NCBI RefSeq assembly: GCF_030247195.1
Contig: NC_080670.1
Span: forward strand, 211,346,546-211,410,545
Origin: Topomyia yanbarensis
Lineage: Eukaryota > Arthropoda > Insecta > Diptera > Culicidae
Reading direction: 5' to 3'
DNA length: 64,000 nucleotides
This document shows, piece by piece, positions 50,820-61,378 of the stretch (position 1 is its first letter; each line of letters starts with the position of its first letter). Under the pieces are notes generated by a model. It did not search any database. It saw nothing but the letters and a program-made list of their open reading frames with translations, and had not been told where the DNA came from. A program made the position numbers and the translations under genes.

Positions 50820-52318
50820 GACAATTGTGTTTAGGGAGCTTTTTAGACACATTCTTAGAAATTACTTCAAAGGTTTCTTCAGAAATTTGGTAAGAGATTT
50901 TCTTCAAACAAATTCTCAATGATCTTATCCGAAAAATTTCTTTAGAGATCTATTTCTTTAGAGATTTCTCTATAGGTATATTTACAGGATTGTTTACATT
51001 TCTTAGAGATTTTTGCAGATATCTATTAAGAGATCCTTCCAAAGATTTATTTAGAAAATACTTTGCATAATTATGTGTAGATGATTTTAAAGTTATTTTA
51101 ATAAAATTGTATATAAATTCCGGCAGACATTTCTTCAGATTTCTGAACACATTTCTCTAGAGACTTATTTAGCGTTATCTTCTGATATTTCTTAATTGTT
51201 TTTTCCCGAAAGATTCTTAAAAGATACCTCTTAAGAATACTTGGAAGATTTCTTAATAGATTCCTTCAGAGAGAACTTAATATATTTCATTAGAGATTTC
51301 TGAGGAGCATTGGCAACAGATTCCTGTAGAGGTATCCGTACAGATTTCTCGAGAGATGTTATCATATTTTTTCAAAAAATTTCTTTTTAGATTCCTTTTA
51401 CTGTTTAATATATCTTCAAGACATTTCTGAAGAAAATTGTGAACAGATTGCTTCTAAGATTTTTTTTTGTTGAGATTTCCGAGAAAGATTCGCTGATTCA
51501 GAAAAGATTTACATCAAAGCTATCCTTAGAGATTCCATCAGCGTTCTTTAGAGATTTAGTTTTTAATCGAAGTTATTCCTATAGATTCCATCAGATTTTG
51601 TTAGAGAAATAGCTTTCGAGGCTCCTTTAGAGATTTGTTGAGAGATTTCTATGGATTCCTTACAACAGTGTAGTGGAAATCTCTGAAAAGATTCCTTTAA
51701 AGATTAATTTAGAAATTATTATAATTATCTTAAGATATAATTTAAAAAACAACTTTTGAAACATTGTTTAAAGATTTCTTCAGTCTTGTTTACACATTGC
51801 TACGGAAGCAAGTTTAGAAAGGATTTTTCTTTTTTCGTGATGTAAAACTCGGAGATTTCTAAAGAGCGATTTTTAGAGGTTTCCCAGAAGATACCTCTTA
51901 GAAATTCTTCGAAGCTTTTTTAACAGATTTTTTCAGGATTTTTTAAAATATATTTTAGCCATTTGTGATAAGAACATGTGACAGATTCTTTTGGAGAAAT
52001 CATTATAGCTTATTCCATAGATTTTTATAACCTTTTAGAAGTTTAACTAATTCGTTAGGGATTTGAGATTCTGCTCTTCAGTGTTTTTTCAAACGATACC
52101 TTAAAAGATTACACTTAAGGGATTTCCTTTAAAGATACCCCTATGGATTCCCATTTGTGATTACTTTAGAGATCCCTTGAGCACATTTCTGCAGAGATAT
52201 CCCTAGAAATGGTAGCAGATTTCTTTAGATCTTTAGTGATGTGATTTTTAGAGCGGTATTCATCGATTTCGGTAGCTTGTCAAAACTTTAAAGATCTGTT
52301 CAGAATTCTTTTTAGAGA
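50820..52318. repeat. degenerate TTTAGAGATTTCTT tandem array, left part
   Basis: Variants of TTTAGAGATTTC and AGATTCCTT recur about every 15-30 bp with much drift. The right-hand end reads TTTTTAGAGATATTA and runs directly into the Harbinger element. The same repeat resumes at 57,218. No gene is present. Confidence 0.85.
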
Positions 52319-52323
52319 TATTA

Positions 52324-52490
52324 GGTGATATGAATAAACCGAGAAAATGCTCATGCTATTTCTTGTTTGAGCAAAGTAAACTTGTTGAGCATTTGTTCAA
52401 ATCGGTACGCTAAATCGTTTACTTTGATCAAAGTAGGTTCGAATTTCGAACATAGCATTTGCTCGATCATATTTCTGTCAAACAAGTTGC
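52324..52490 (+). repeat. Harbinger terminal inverted repeat A, left
   Basis: Starts GGTGATATGAATAAACCGAG, with subterminal AGCAAAGTAAACTTGTTGAG and GATCAAAGTAGG motifs. It aligns over about 160 bp, with scattered mismatches, to the complement of 55,730-55,885. It is preceded by TATTA. Confidence 0.9.
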
Positions 52491-52869
52491 TGCTCAACAA
52501 GCACGTTACTAACCATGTATTTTGTTTACGTTGAAGTCAACTTTGATCATGCATACGAGCTTAGCTTTCGTGAAAGACGAGCCGTTAACCGTTGTGTCCA
52601 ACAAAAAAAACACCTTTAATCTTTGCGCCCTCATGATACTTTTCAGTCATCAATTTAAGTGCTTAATTCGCTCTAGTTTTAACAATTGTCAACGGATTTT
52701 AACCAAACTTGCAAACAATCGGGAATTCATTCAAGTTTCTTAGGCTGTATATGTTGGTCAGGTCAGATAACCGGTTCCGGATTTATATGAAAATTCCGTT
52801 GGGTTTGTCCGAGGGTCATTTATGCTATTTTCATTAATTTTTCAACGTCTAGCTTTAAGTCTGCTATTA

Positions 52870-53095
52870 GGTGATATGAATAAAAATCAAACTCGAGCTT
52901 ACTTTGCTAAAACTAACATGTTGACGTTGTTTTTTGAGTATTTACTTAAATTGGTATGATAAAAAAAAAGTAAAAGTAAAAACTTTTCGAACATCAAACA
53001 TCTATCAAATTGGTATGAATAAAAGTTCAAAATTTGAGCATATGCTCAAAACATGTTGAGCACGGCATTCAGCGTGCTCAGGTAGCATTTACTTT
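52870..53095 (+). repeat. Harbinger terminal inverted repeat B, left
   Basis: Starts GGTGATATGAATAAAAATC. It aligns over about 220 bp with the complement of 56,998-57,212, including a shared TCGAACATCAAACATCTATC block. It shares only the outer 15 bp and a few AGCAAAGTAA-like motifs with repeat A. It is preceded by TATTA at 52,865-52,869. The transposase start codon lies about 30 bp beyond its inner edge. Confidence 0.9.
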
Positions 53096-53123
53096 TTAAA
53101 TGTGAATTGTGACTGTAATCAAA

Positions 53124-54430
53124 ATGTATTCGTTAAATTTTCTGCCACTTCCACTTCCATTAATTGCTGGAATAAACAATTGGGAATGTGATCCCATCCG
53201 TGCTGTGAAAATTTACACATCTCGACGTTTCGGGGATGACAGAAATTTTAAAGATTTGTATAGATTTTCTCGTCAAAACGTGGACCGTTTGGTAGAACTT
53301 TTTTTGGCCGATTATGATGAAACGCGAGGAGGTGCTTTAAGCAATACACACAAAATGAAGTGTTTTTTGAGATACGTTGGTGACCCAGGTTTTCAGGGAA
53401 GTAGAAATATTAAATAAATAGCGCATATTTTATTAAACATTGCAACAACAAAATTAACTTTTTGATAGTTTAACTAGTGATATTCACCTGATGATTCGAT
53501 TTGTGATAATTCTCTATAAAACGATTGCATGTTACATGTAACCCAATTGATTGTTTAATCGACAGATTTGATGTTTTTAGCATCACACTTTAAAATGGTG
53601 TTTGAGATTAGCTTGCTTCCAAATTTCAGGTTGGAGTTGGCGAGGACCTCGGTGTTCACCAAACAACAGTTTGTAAAACTGTATGGAATGTATGTCAAGC
53701 AATCGTAGGCAAGGCTCACGAATGGATAAAGTTCCCTTTAAACGTTGCTGATTTAGAACAGGATAAGAAAATTTGGCAATCAAAATATTCGTTTCCTAGC
53801 GCAATAGGAGCAATTGATTGTACTCATATATTGATCAAAAGTCCACATTCCTTTAAAGATGAATTCATCAACCGCAAAGGTTTATATTCCTTCAACGTGC
53901 AAGCAACATGCAATGCGAGCGAATTATTTACCAGTGTTGATTGCAGATGGGCTGGATCGGTACATGATGCACGCATATGGCGCAACTCAGATATTTACAA
54001 TACAATCCATGAAAACGAAAGTGGAGCAATTCTATTAGGCGACGAGGCGTACCCATTAACCCCATGGCTTATGACACCATACAGAAACCCAGTTTCTGAT
54101 CCGCATAAGAAATACAACATACTTCACACGAAGGAGCGAGTTATAATTGAGCGCTTATTTGGTCAAGTTAAACAAAGATTTCCTATTCTTCAATCCAAGA
54201 TTCGAATTAAAACAGATCGAGTTCCATCAATGATTATTGCATGCTTCGTACTACACAACGTAGCTAAAATCCTAAATGATGGTGACTTCGAAGTGCCAGA
54301 AGGATCTACAACAAGCATTCCTGTTCCAGTTCTTCTAGACAGAAATGTAACTGTGACTATGCGAGGTAAAAATCGTCGAGAAGCTATAGCGGCCTTCGTT
54401 GACAACAACAATCTATTGCGAATAAGATGA
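53124..54430 (+). CDS. PIF/Harbinger transposase (DDE_Tnp_4 type), two exons
   Basis: Cut-and-paste transposase of the PIF/Harbinger superfamily. Exon 1 is 53,124-53,396 (91 codons, starting MYSLNFLPLP) and exon 2 is 53,630-54,430, giving 357 aa if joined, a normal length. Exon 1 holds the N-terminal RFSRQNVDRLVELF segment and ends at the family motif FLRYVGDPGFQ. Exon 2 opens VGVGEDLGVHQTTVCKTV, a helix-turn-helix-like stretch. The DDE triad is seen at about residue 154 (IGAIDCTHI), 229 (LLGDEAYPL) and 265 (IIERLFGQVKQRF); the family motif RW.GSVHDARI lies between. No stop or frameshift interrupts either exon. The acceptor AAATTTCAG is normal, but the donor reads CAG|GGAAGT, so correct splicing is doubtful. 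Without splicing the frame ends 21 bp later. The ATG was chosen because an upstream GTG would not serve in a eukaryote. Confidence 0.9.
53397..53629 (+). other. transposase intron with non-canonical GG donor
   Basis: The reading frame and family alignment demand that codon CAG (53,394-53,396) joins GTT at 53,630. The intron therefore starts GGAAGTAG where the consensus is GTAAGT, a single T-to-G difference. Nearby GT dinucleotides (53,379, 53,389, 53,401) would join exon 2 out of frame. The intron contains stops (TAA at 53,412 onward). Confidence 0.8.
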
Positions 54431-54474
54431 ATGTATAATAACTGAAAAAAAATATATTCCAGTTCAAAATTTTA

Positions 54475-55644
54475 TTAAGAATCGTTTTTCAATATTTGAA
54501 GCTTATGTTCTGCAATCTCCTTTTTACTTGCAATCAATTGCATTTCTTCCATATGCCTCTCCCTCTGCATCTGAAGCATTTGGCTTTGTTGTTTTTGAAT
54601 GAATTTATCCTGTGATTGAATAAGCTTGAGTTGTTCCTCAAGAACCATTCTTTGCAGTTGTTTGATATTTGGTTTACGTTTCACAGCTTCCCCCTATAAA
54701 AATAATATCCATGAAGAAGATACAATAACATTGCTAGTAGCACTATTTCATAGAAAAAAGAATAAGTTAAAATAAAATGGAAACATGCGCGAGAAACTTA
54801 TATGAACTAATCCATTACTTCGATGTAATTCAAGCAAATATAAGCCAACAAGCGTGTTCTTTTGACTATGTTAACGGAAAAAAATTTAGGTGTTGAAAAT
54901 AAATACCACGTTTACAGTTCGCGATATGTCGGGATACGACGAAACTGTGGAAACGATATCAACATCTTGCTGATCAACAAAATTTAGATCGCCCTCTTCT
55001 CTGGGTTGCAAAGCCTCATCCGACATTAAGCTGTGTAAGTTCAAACTTTCTAGAACAGATGTTGGGTCGTTTCTTGTTTTCCCGATTGACAAGCCATCTT
55101 AAATAATTGGGCAACATGTTATTACATTGGAAACGTATCGATTATACTAAATCTACAATTCCGTGCTGTTACACTCGGATTGTCGACGCCCCCTAAAAGC
55201 TCGAACAACTTTTTCTCAGCAGCATTCAATACCATTTTCGGGTTACCTGTTTGTTTTAAATCAGTTTTGCTTTTCAATCTGGCTTTCATGTTGTGTATCT
55301 TTTTAATCAGTTGGTCTTTAGTCATCGAAATTCCGTATCTGATCATCATTTCGTTGCACATATTTTGCGCTGCTGTGGCTTTTTGGCTCTTTACTACAGG
55401 CGACTGAGATTTCTCCAATAAAATAATACCCATCTGTTCCAGCCCTGCAAGGAAATGAAAATCATCTTCACATTTATTTCCACGCTTGCGTTTTTTTGAT
55501 TCAGCGGTGCTGGTATTCGGTACAACGTTTTCATCGTAATCTGCTAAAAATACACAAATACCGTACATTTTTTGCAGATAAATCAAGAAAAAAATGGTAC
55601 TTACCATCAGCATCGCTGTTCAAAAATTCCTCCTCGTATAACAT
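54475..55644 (-). CDS. Harbinger partner protein, Myb/SANT-like with C-terminal coiled coil
   Basis: Second gene of the transposon. In this superfamily the Myb/SANT-like protein binds the transposase, brings it to the nucleus and binds the element's ends. Four exons in gene order are 55,644-55,605 (ATG, MLYEEEFLNSDAD), 55,543-55,157, 55,097-54,916 and 54,693-54,475. All three introns (61, 59 and 222 bp) have GT and AG ends and keep the frame, giving 275 aa. Exon 2 begins DYDENVVPNTSTAESKKRKR (a basic, NLS-like end). It then has a three-helix region (FLAGLEQMGIILLEK, AAQNMCNEMMIRYGI, TKDQLIKKIHNMKARLKSK). Exon 3 is acidic; exon 4 (from KRKPNIKQLQRMVLEEQL) is a Gln/Glu/Lys-rich coiled coil of about 60 residues. 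AATAAA overlaps the stop. The gene converges on the transposase, with 44 bp between stops. It looks intact. Confidence 0.85.
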
Positions 55645-55729
55645 TACTGGAATCGGATAAGCAAAAAATTCGCAATGCGGGAAAATCTAAAAAAAATTGT
55701 AAACAAGTTACACGACCAACCGGTGGCAT

Positions 55730-55885
55730 ATGTTTGTTTGACAGAGCAAGTGCTTTGTTCGAAATTCGAGCCTACTTTGATCAAAGTAAATGCTTCATCA
55801 TACCGATTTAAGCAAATGCTTAATAAGTTTACTTTGCTAAAACAAGAATTAGCATAAGGGTTTTCTCGTTTTATTCATATCATCC
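55730..55885 (-). repeat. Harbinger terminal inverted repeat A, right
   Basis: Complement of the repeat at 52,324-52,490, ending TTTATTCATATCATCC. The outer end has one difference (GGATGATATG for GGTGATATG). No TATTA follows, so this end lacks a target duplication matching either left end. It lies about 90 bp upstream of the start codon of the Myb-like gene. Confidence 0.9.
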
Positions 55886-56960
55886 ATAGCCCGTACATGA
55901 TTAAAACTTATATGCAGCCCCTTCGAAGTCATTTAGGGATCGTAATGGCCATATCCGGGTATCCTGGCACCGGTTCTGGAGGACCTAGTAAATCCAAAAT
56001 GCACCATCTATACCAAAAGGCATACCAAACATTACGTTTTTTTTGAAAAATGTGCAATGCAAATTGAATACTCATGAACTATTCCTGGACCTTTTCGGAG
56101 TATCCGGGACATCCAGGAACAAATTCCTAGAGACTTCCAGGAACCGATTCCCAGAAACAGCAAGCCTTATCTGTGGAATATTTAAACCAGCATATACATA
56201 TCTCACAGCACATCAAATTACATCTGCTTGATGACCTATGAACAATTCAATCACGTTTTGAGTCATTTGGGCATACGGGGCCACTTTACGACCGGTTCCG
56301 GATATTCCGGAATCCGGTTCTTCGGACTAAACATTTTTAGTGATTGTACCTGTCATGTGACACATCAAATTATATCAGTTCGATGATCTATGAATATTGC
56401 GATCTCGTTTGAAGTCATCTGGACACATGGGGACGGCCTGTTACGTAGTAAAAAAAATCCAGTTTCTGCCTCACCAGAAACTATGCTTGGTGATGTTCTA
56501 AGATGTCACTAAATACCAATTTCCTGCTTGACGAAGGACACTGAAATATCCTGGATTGAAATCTGAAAAGGTATCTAGCTACCAATATAGCAATATTCGA
56601 AGCGAATTTATCTATTCGTGAGTCTTGATTATGACTGCTTGATACACGTTCCATATATTTTAACAAACTGTTGTTTAGTGAATACAACGTTTTGTATGAT
56701 GCAAAAAATAGCATATCTGAATAGGATCCGTCGGAATGGATTAGGGAGTAACTAAATAACCATTTTTCATCGAGATTTAACCTATACTATTTATCTGGAA
56801 TCACAAGATTAGGGAACTATCATTAGTTATAAAATGTTTTTGTTGTAGTGATTTTTATGAAAATGATCGCTAATTACTTTACACTTAATTTTTTTTTAAA
56901 TCAGGGCCACCGTCGTATAAAAACAGCAAGTAATCGAAGAGGAACTGGTAGAAAATTAAA
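55886..56960. repeat. CCGGTTCCGG-type repeat trapped inside the Harbinger insertion
   Basis: At least three related segments (about 55,905-55,990, 56,200-56,330 and 56,355-56,445) share phrases such as CACATCAAATTA, GATGATCTATGAA, AGTCATTTGGGCATACGGGG and GACCGGTTCCGGATATTCCG. The pattern looks like a drifting repeat of about 150-190 bp. A short relative (AACCGGTTCCGGATTTATAT) occurs at about 52,770-52,790 on the other side of the genes. No gene is present. Confidence 0.6.
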
Positions 56961-56997
56961 CGAATGCGGTTTCATTACAAGAATCAGGTCACACTTA

Positions 56998-57212
56998 AAA
57001 AGTAGATGCTATCTGAGCATGCTCAACATTTTTTAAGCATATGCTCCAATTGTTAATTTTTATTCATACTAATTTGATAGATGTTTGATGTTCGAAAAGT
57101 ATTTGCTCATCTTATTTTTTTATCATATCGATCTGAGTAAATGCTCGGCAAACAGCATCATCGTGTCAATTTTAGCAAAGTAAGCTGGATTCTTGTGTTT
57201 ATTCATATCACC
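56998..57212 (-). repeat. Harbinger terminal inverted repeat B, right
   Basis: Complement of 52,870-53,095, ending GTTTATTCATATCACC and followed by TATTA at 57,213-57,217. With either left end (52,324 or 52,870) it forms a pair flanked by identical TATTA. Confidence 0.9.
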
Positions 57213-57217
57213 TATTA

Positions 57218-59465
57218 CTTCAAAAATTGATTTTGAAATTACTTTGTACAATTACTTAGAGATAATTTTTATCGAACTCTTAGAAAATTGTTATAGATAG
57301 GTCCTTACCGTGATTTCCTTCAATTTATGGAAACAATTATACAGAGTTTTCTTTGTAAAGTTCTTCAAAAATTTATGTAATGATTTTTCATAGATATTAG
57401 GTTAACGGTTTTCAGAGGGTTTACAATAAGTTCTTATTTTTCTTTAGAGATTTCCTACTAGTTTTCTGTAAAGATTCCTTTAAATATATCTTTGGACAGT
57501 CATGACTAGAATTTCTCACAGATTTCTTTAGTGATTTCCTGATGAATTATTTGGAATATTTTATTTGGAATATTTTAGAAATGTCCAAATTGGTTATCCT
57601 TTTTTTTTGAAGATTTTTGAAGAACATTTTGTGTAGATTCCATCGTCGAAGATTTCCTAAAATATGTCCCAAGGGATTTCCTTTAAATACCTCACTTACT
57701 TCAACGTGACCTTGGATTACAAAACATGGTTGTTTCATCTATAAGACTCAATGAAAAATGTAAATCTTGAATAAAGTATCTACCGGTTTACTGTTTTTCA
57801 ATGTGGGACTCGTATACATTTAACGGGCAGTTGCGTCACGAGGATTTCACAGAATAGAGAGTTCTTTAAAGATTCTTACAGCGACTTAATAAAAGATTTC
57901 TTCCGAGACTTATTTGCTATTTTACTTATTGGTTTTTCTGTAACTATTTCGACGGTTTTAAAGAATTTCCAAGAGATATCTCCTAGTAAAACTATGGGTA
58001 TTTCTGAGCAACTTTGTTCAATTTACTTCAAATATTTTCTTTGTCCATACAGATTTTTCTAGAGTTTTCTCTAAATTCGTAAAGAAATGTCTTTAGAGAT
58101 TTAGTTAGATTTCGGAGAAAGATTTTGTACAATTTTTTTAGAATTTTAACCCTCCGGCACTCGCGTGATTGGCCGCTGGTGCTAAAAGAAGATTTCGCTA
58201 GACTTTCTGAAGATGTAGCATTAAACACAATGGCGCAAGTGCCGGAGGGTTAGAGATATATTAAGGGATCTCTTGAGAGTTTCTTTACAGATTTATTTAA
58301 GGATTTCTTTAGAGATTTTTTTCAGTTTTTCATCGATCTTCTTAAACATTTCATAACAGTATTTGAATTTCTTTTGAGAATTTTCAACCCATCGCTCAAG
58401 AGATTCTCTCAAAATTTACTCGAAATCATTGCCAACAAGTTTGTAGAAATTCCATCAGATATCTTTAGAGCTACGATTCAATATTTTGGCAGCAATTTTT
58501 TAGGAGATTCATGTACGGATTTCTTTCGTTTTTTCAGGGCTTCATTTAAAGAAATATATCTTTACACATTTATTCATATAAAGCCCCGATTATTTAGACA
58601 CTTTCCGGAATTCTTTAGAGGACACGTAAGAGATTCCTCTAAAGATTTAATAAGAATAATCTTATAAAAAGAAAGTTTTTTCGGAGATTCCTGCAAAAGT
58701 TTCTTCAGATCCGTACACTACTACGGTAAAAAGTTTTAAGTGAAATAGAAAAAGTTTTTTTAGTGGATTCCCAAAAGTAAATTTGTAGAGATACTTTGTA
58801 CAATTCTGCAGAATGTTTAAAATAAAGCATTGTTTGTACATTCCTTTAGCGATAATTTTTTTAGATTTCTCAACCGCTTCATTAGATCCATTTAGAAAGC
58901 TCATTAGAGATTTATTCAGGGACTTTGGTCAATATTTCTTAGGAGTGTTTAATGAAGATTTTTTTTTAAAAAGAGAAATTTCTTTAAATATATCTTAAGA
59001 GATTCATTAGCGAACTCTTAAGAGACCCCTCAAGAAATTGCTTGAGCTATCTTTAAAGATTTCTTTACACATTAATTTAGAGGTTTCTGTGGAGGTTACG
59101 TTAGTCATTTTTGGTCTTTTCTCCGAAAATTTCATGAGAGATTTATTTGGAAGATTCCTAATAGAACTCTCTAGCGTTCCATTGAAATATTTCTTCAAAT
59201 TTTATGTAGGCATAATATTTCACAATTTTGGTAGAGATGACCTTAAAAATATGTTTAGGGAATTCTTTAGGGATTCCTGCAGAGATTGCTTCAGATTTAT
59301 GAACGCACTTCAGAAGAGATCCACTTAAAATTTTTTTAGCTTTTGTTTTAGCAAAATTGTTTAGAAGATTCTCAAAAGACACCTTTCAGTATTTCTTTGA
59401 ATATTTATGAACGATTTCTTCAGAGATTCTTTACATTTTTTTGGGGATTTCTGAAAAGAATTTTC
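57218..59465. repeat. degenerate TTTAGAGATTTCTT tandem array, right part
   Basis: Continuation of the array at 50,820-52,318, with the same TTTAGAGATTTC and AGATTCCT phrases, now over about 2.2 kb. It is interrupted by a short MITE at 58,147-58,252. The several open frames of 60-100 codons (FRDFFR.., LFRDF.. strings) come from the repeat. Confidence 0.85.
58147..58252. mobile_element. 106-bp hairpin MITE with TAACCCTCCGGCACT termini
   Basis: TAACCCTCCGGCACTCGCG at the left is mirrored by CGCAAGTGCCGGAGGGTTA at the right. The GC-rich ends contrast sharply with the AT-rich array around it. The terminal TAA/TTA may be part of the element or a target duplication; the flanks do not decide. Confidence 0.8.
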
Positions 59466-61378
59466 CACACAGCCGTTTCGACAACTCTTCGTCAAATACA
59501 AGCTAATACAAATCGCTAAATGGTTCAAGTGAAGCAGTTATTCGCAGAAAAAATTGAGCTGTTCTGCCCATCTCATATTCCAATTACTCTCTTAACTCTT
59601 CGGAATAATTGTTTAAAATCATATTATCGGCACACCACCATCAGCGTTGTCAGATAATTTCGTTTCAAAGTGACTGCTGAACTAACACGAACTGACTGTT
59701 GAATTGCAGCGGCGAGTATGTACCAGCAATTATATGCGTGCGCACGCGGGCTTCAATCCAACAATCATGAACATTTTTTTTGTTTGCTGCTCACATGAAT
59801 CGCTGCCCGTCGGTTTTATTCAACACGACGTACGTACACGACTTCACAAAGAGAAGATCTTTGTGTGGAGATAGGTCTTCTCATTTGTTATTTTGAAGTG
59901 TTTTTGTATGATCTCTGGGATTTTATTAATTTCAAATATTTAGACCCAAAAGTTAAGGTTTTAATTTCAACTGGTGTGTCCTATCTAGTAGCCATCGACA
60001 AAACGAATAGCTAACGAGTGGGTGACAGATATTACTGCGAATCAAAGGCAGATAGCCAGCGATCAGAAGGCGGATTGGTAGCAAATTAAGAATTGGATTT
60101 GACGAGAGAGGTTAACTAAGCATTCAAATAGTTCGTGACATGACGACAAAAACTGTCAAAAAATAACCGCTTGTCAGAGTAAGTGCACAAATCCATCGCA
60201 ATAGGGTCCGACAGAGTACACAATATTGAGAGGAAGATTGAACGGCGGAAAAAAAATAAATAATTCGCGGCAAAGATACGGAGACCAACTTGGCAACGGA
60301 CCGGCGAGTAATTACATCCAATAAAATTGCAACCATTTCGAATGTTGCTGCTACGCTTTGTTAGGAACGGCTGCGTGAGGGGGGCTCCGAGGCGAGCCGC
60401 TCGGATCAGACGAGAAAGACACGGAGCACCGCGGAACAAACATAACAGCATAGCACAGACGCAAGCGAGCATTAAGATTCATTAATTTTCAAATGATTTA
60501 CGATCCCCGCACTTCAGCTGCGCCCTTTCCCTAAGCCAGTGTGGCGCGTTCGTATACATTTATCACTCTGGTGTTCCCCGCAGCTCGCCGCCCCTCATTC
60601 GAAACCCCAAAAGAAAGTCGTCGCGAAAATGCATCATTCTCATTTTCGCGCGCTGCTTCACGCTTGGTTGAAGCGCCGCGCTGCGAATCATCCCTCTGCC
60701 GCCTCCTAGCACTATCAGACGGGGTGCCTCGCGACCTCCCAATTCCAATAGTAGTATACTGCTGCGGGACTACGATGACGCGTTCCCAGTTTCTGACCCC
60801 CCCCCCTTTCGAAAAGCGAGAAGAAAAGCGGGAAGTTGGAATGTTGCAAAAGAGTAAATTAATTTTAATTTCAGTTTAATGTAACTCGCGAACGCGCTCG
60901 TTCCCGTTCTGTCTCTCTCTGGCGTGATCGGGGGCTTCTACGTCAATTTTTTTCGGTTTCGTTTCGTTTCGGGTGCCGGGCGGCTGCCGCCGCTTTGAGC
61001 AGATAGTAATCACGAGGAGAAGCTATTCTTTTGATGGCGGTGGAAAAGTTCTACTGCCGCGAATGAAGAGGTGTCCGGGGGGGAAGGGGAGCAATTTCAT
61101 TTTTAGCCGAAATTCTTAGAAAACTTTCCGCCTTTAAGCGATGCGTGCCCAGGATCAAAATTATAAAATGAAATCGAGTTTTGAGTTTGTAAACTCGTGT
61201 CTCCGCCATTAGGCGTAGATTCCATTAAAAAATCCTTCTGAACGTCGCCTAACGGAGCTATTAGTAGTGATCCGATTAAAGCCAGAGGCAATTATTAAAG
61301 ATACTTGAACTCAATATGAAAATCTTTGTTTACTTGTTGTGCATTACTAATTTCGATAAACAGATTAAAAATAGGTTT
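59466..61378. other. unassigned sequence
   Basis: No gene supported. Composition shifts to higher GC at about 60,350-60,800 and again at 60,880-61,090. The frames at 60,116-60,879 overlap on both strands and have no recognisable domain. It lies downstream (in gene sense) of the minus-strand coding block that starts at 61,891. Confidence 0.4.

Larger units (their letters stand above)
52324..57212. mobile_element. PIF/Harbinger DNA transposon, two-gene, composite ends
   Basis: This is one insertion, with GGTGATATGAATAAA at the left end, its complement at the right end, and TATTA on both outer sides (52,319-52,323 and 57,213-57,217). It splits a degenerate TTTAGAGATTTC array. Inside are the two genes that define PIF/Harbinger elements: a DDE transposase (plus) and a Myb/SANT-like partner (minus), convergent. 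Two long terminal inverted repeat pairs are present. Pair A is 52,324-52,490 with about 55,730-55,885; pair B is 52,870-53,095 with about 56,998-57,212. Their order is A-left, B-left, genes, A-right, B-right, so they interleave and do not nest. Spacer DNA at 52,747-52,864 and 55,886-56,960 resembles a host repeat containing CCGGTTCCGGAT. Confidence 0.92.
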
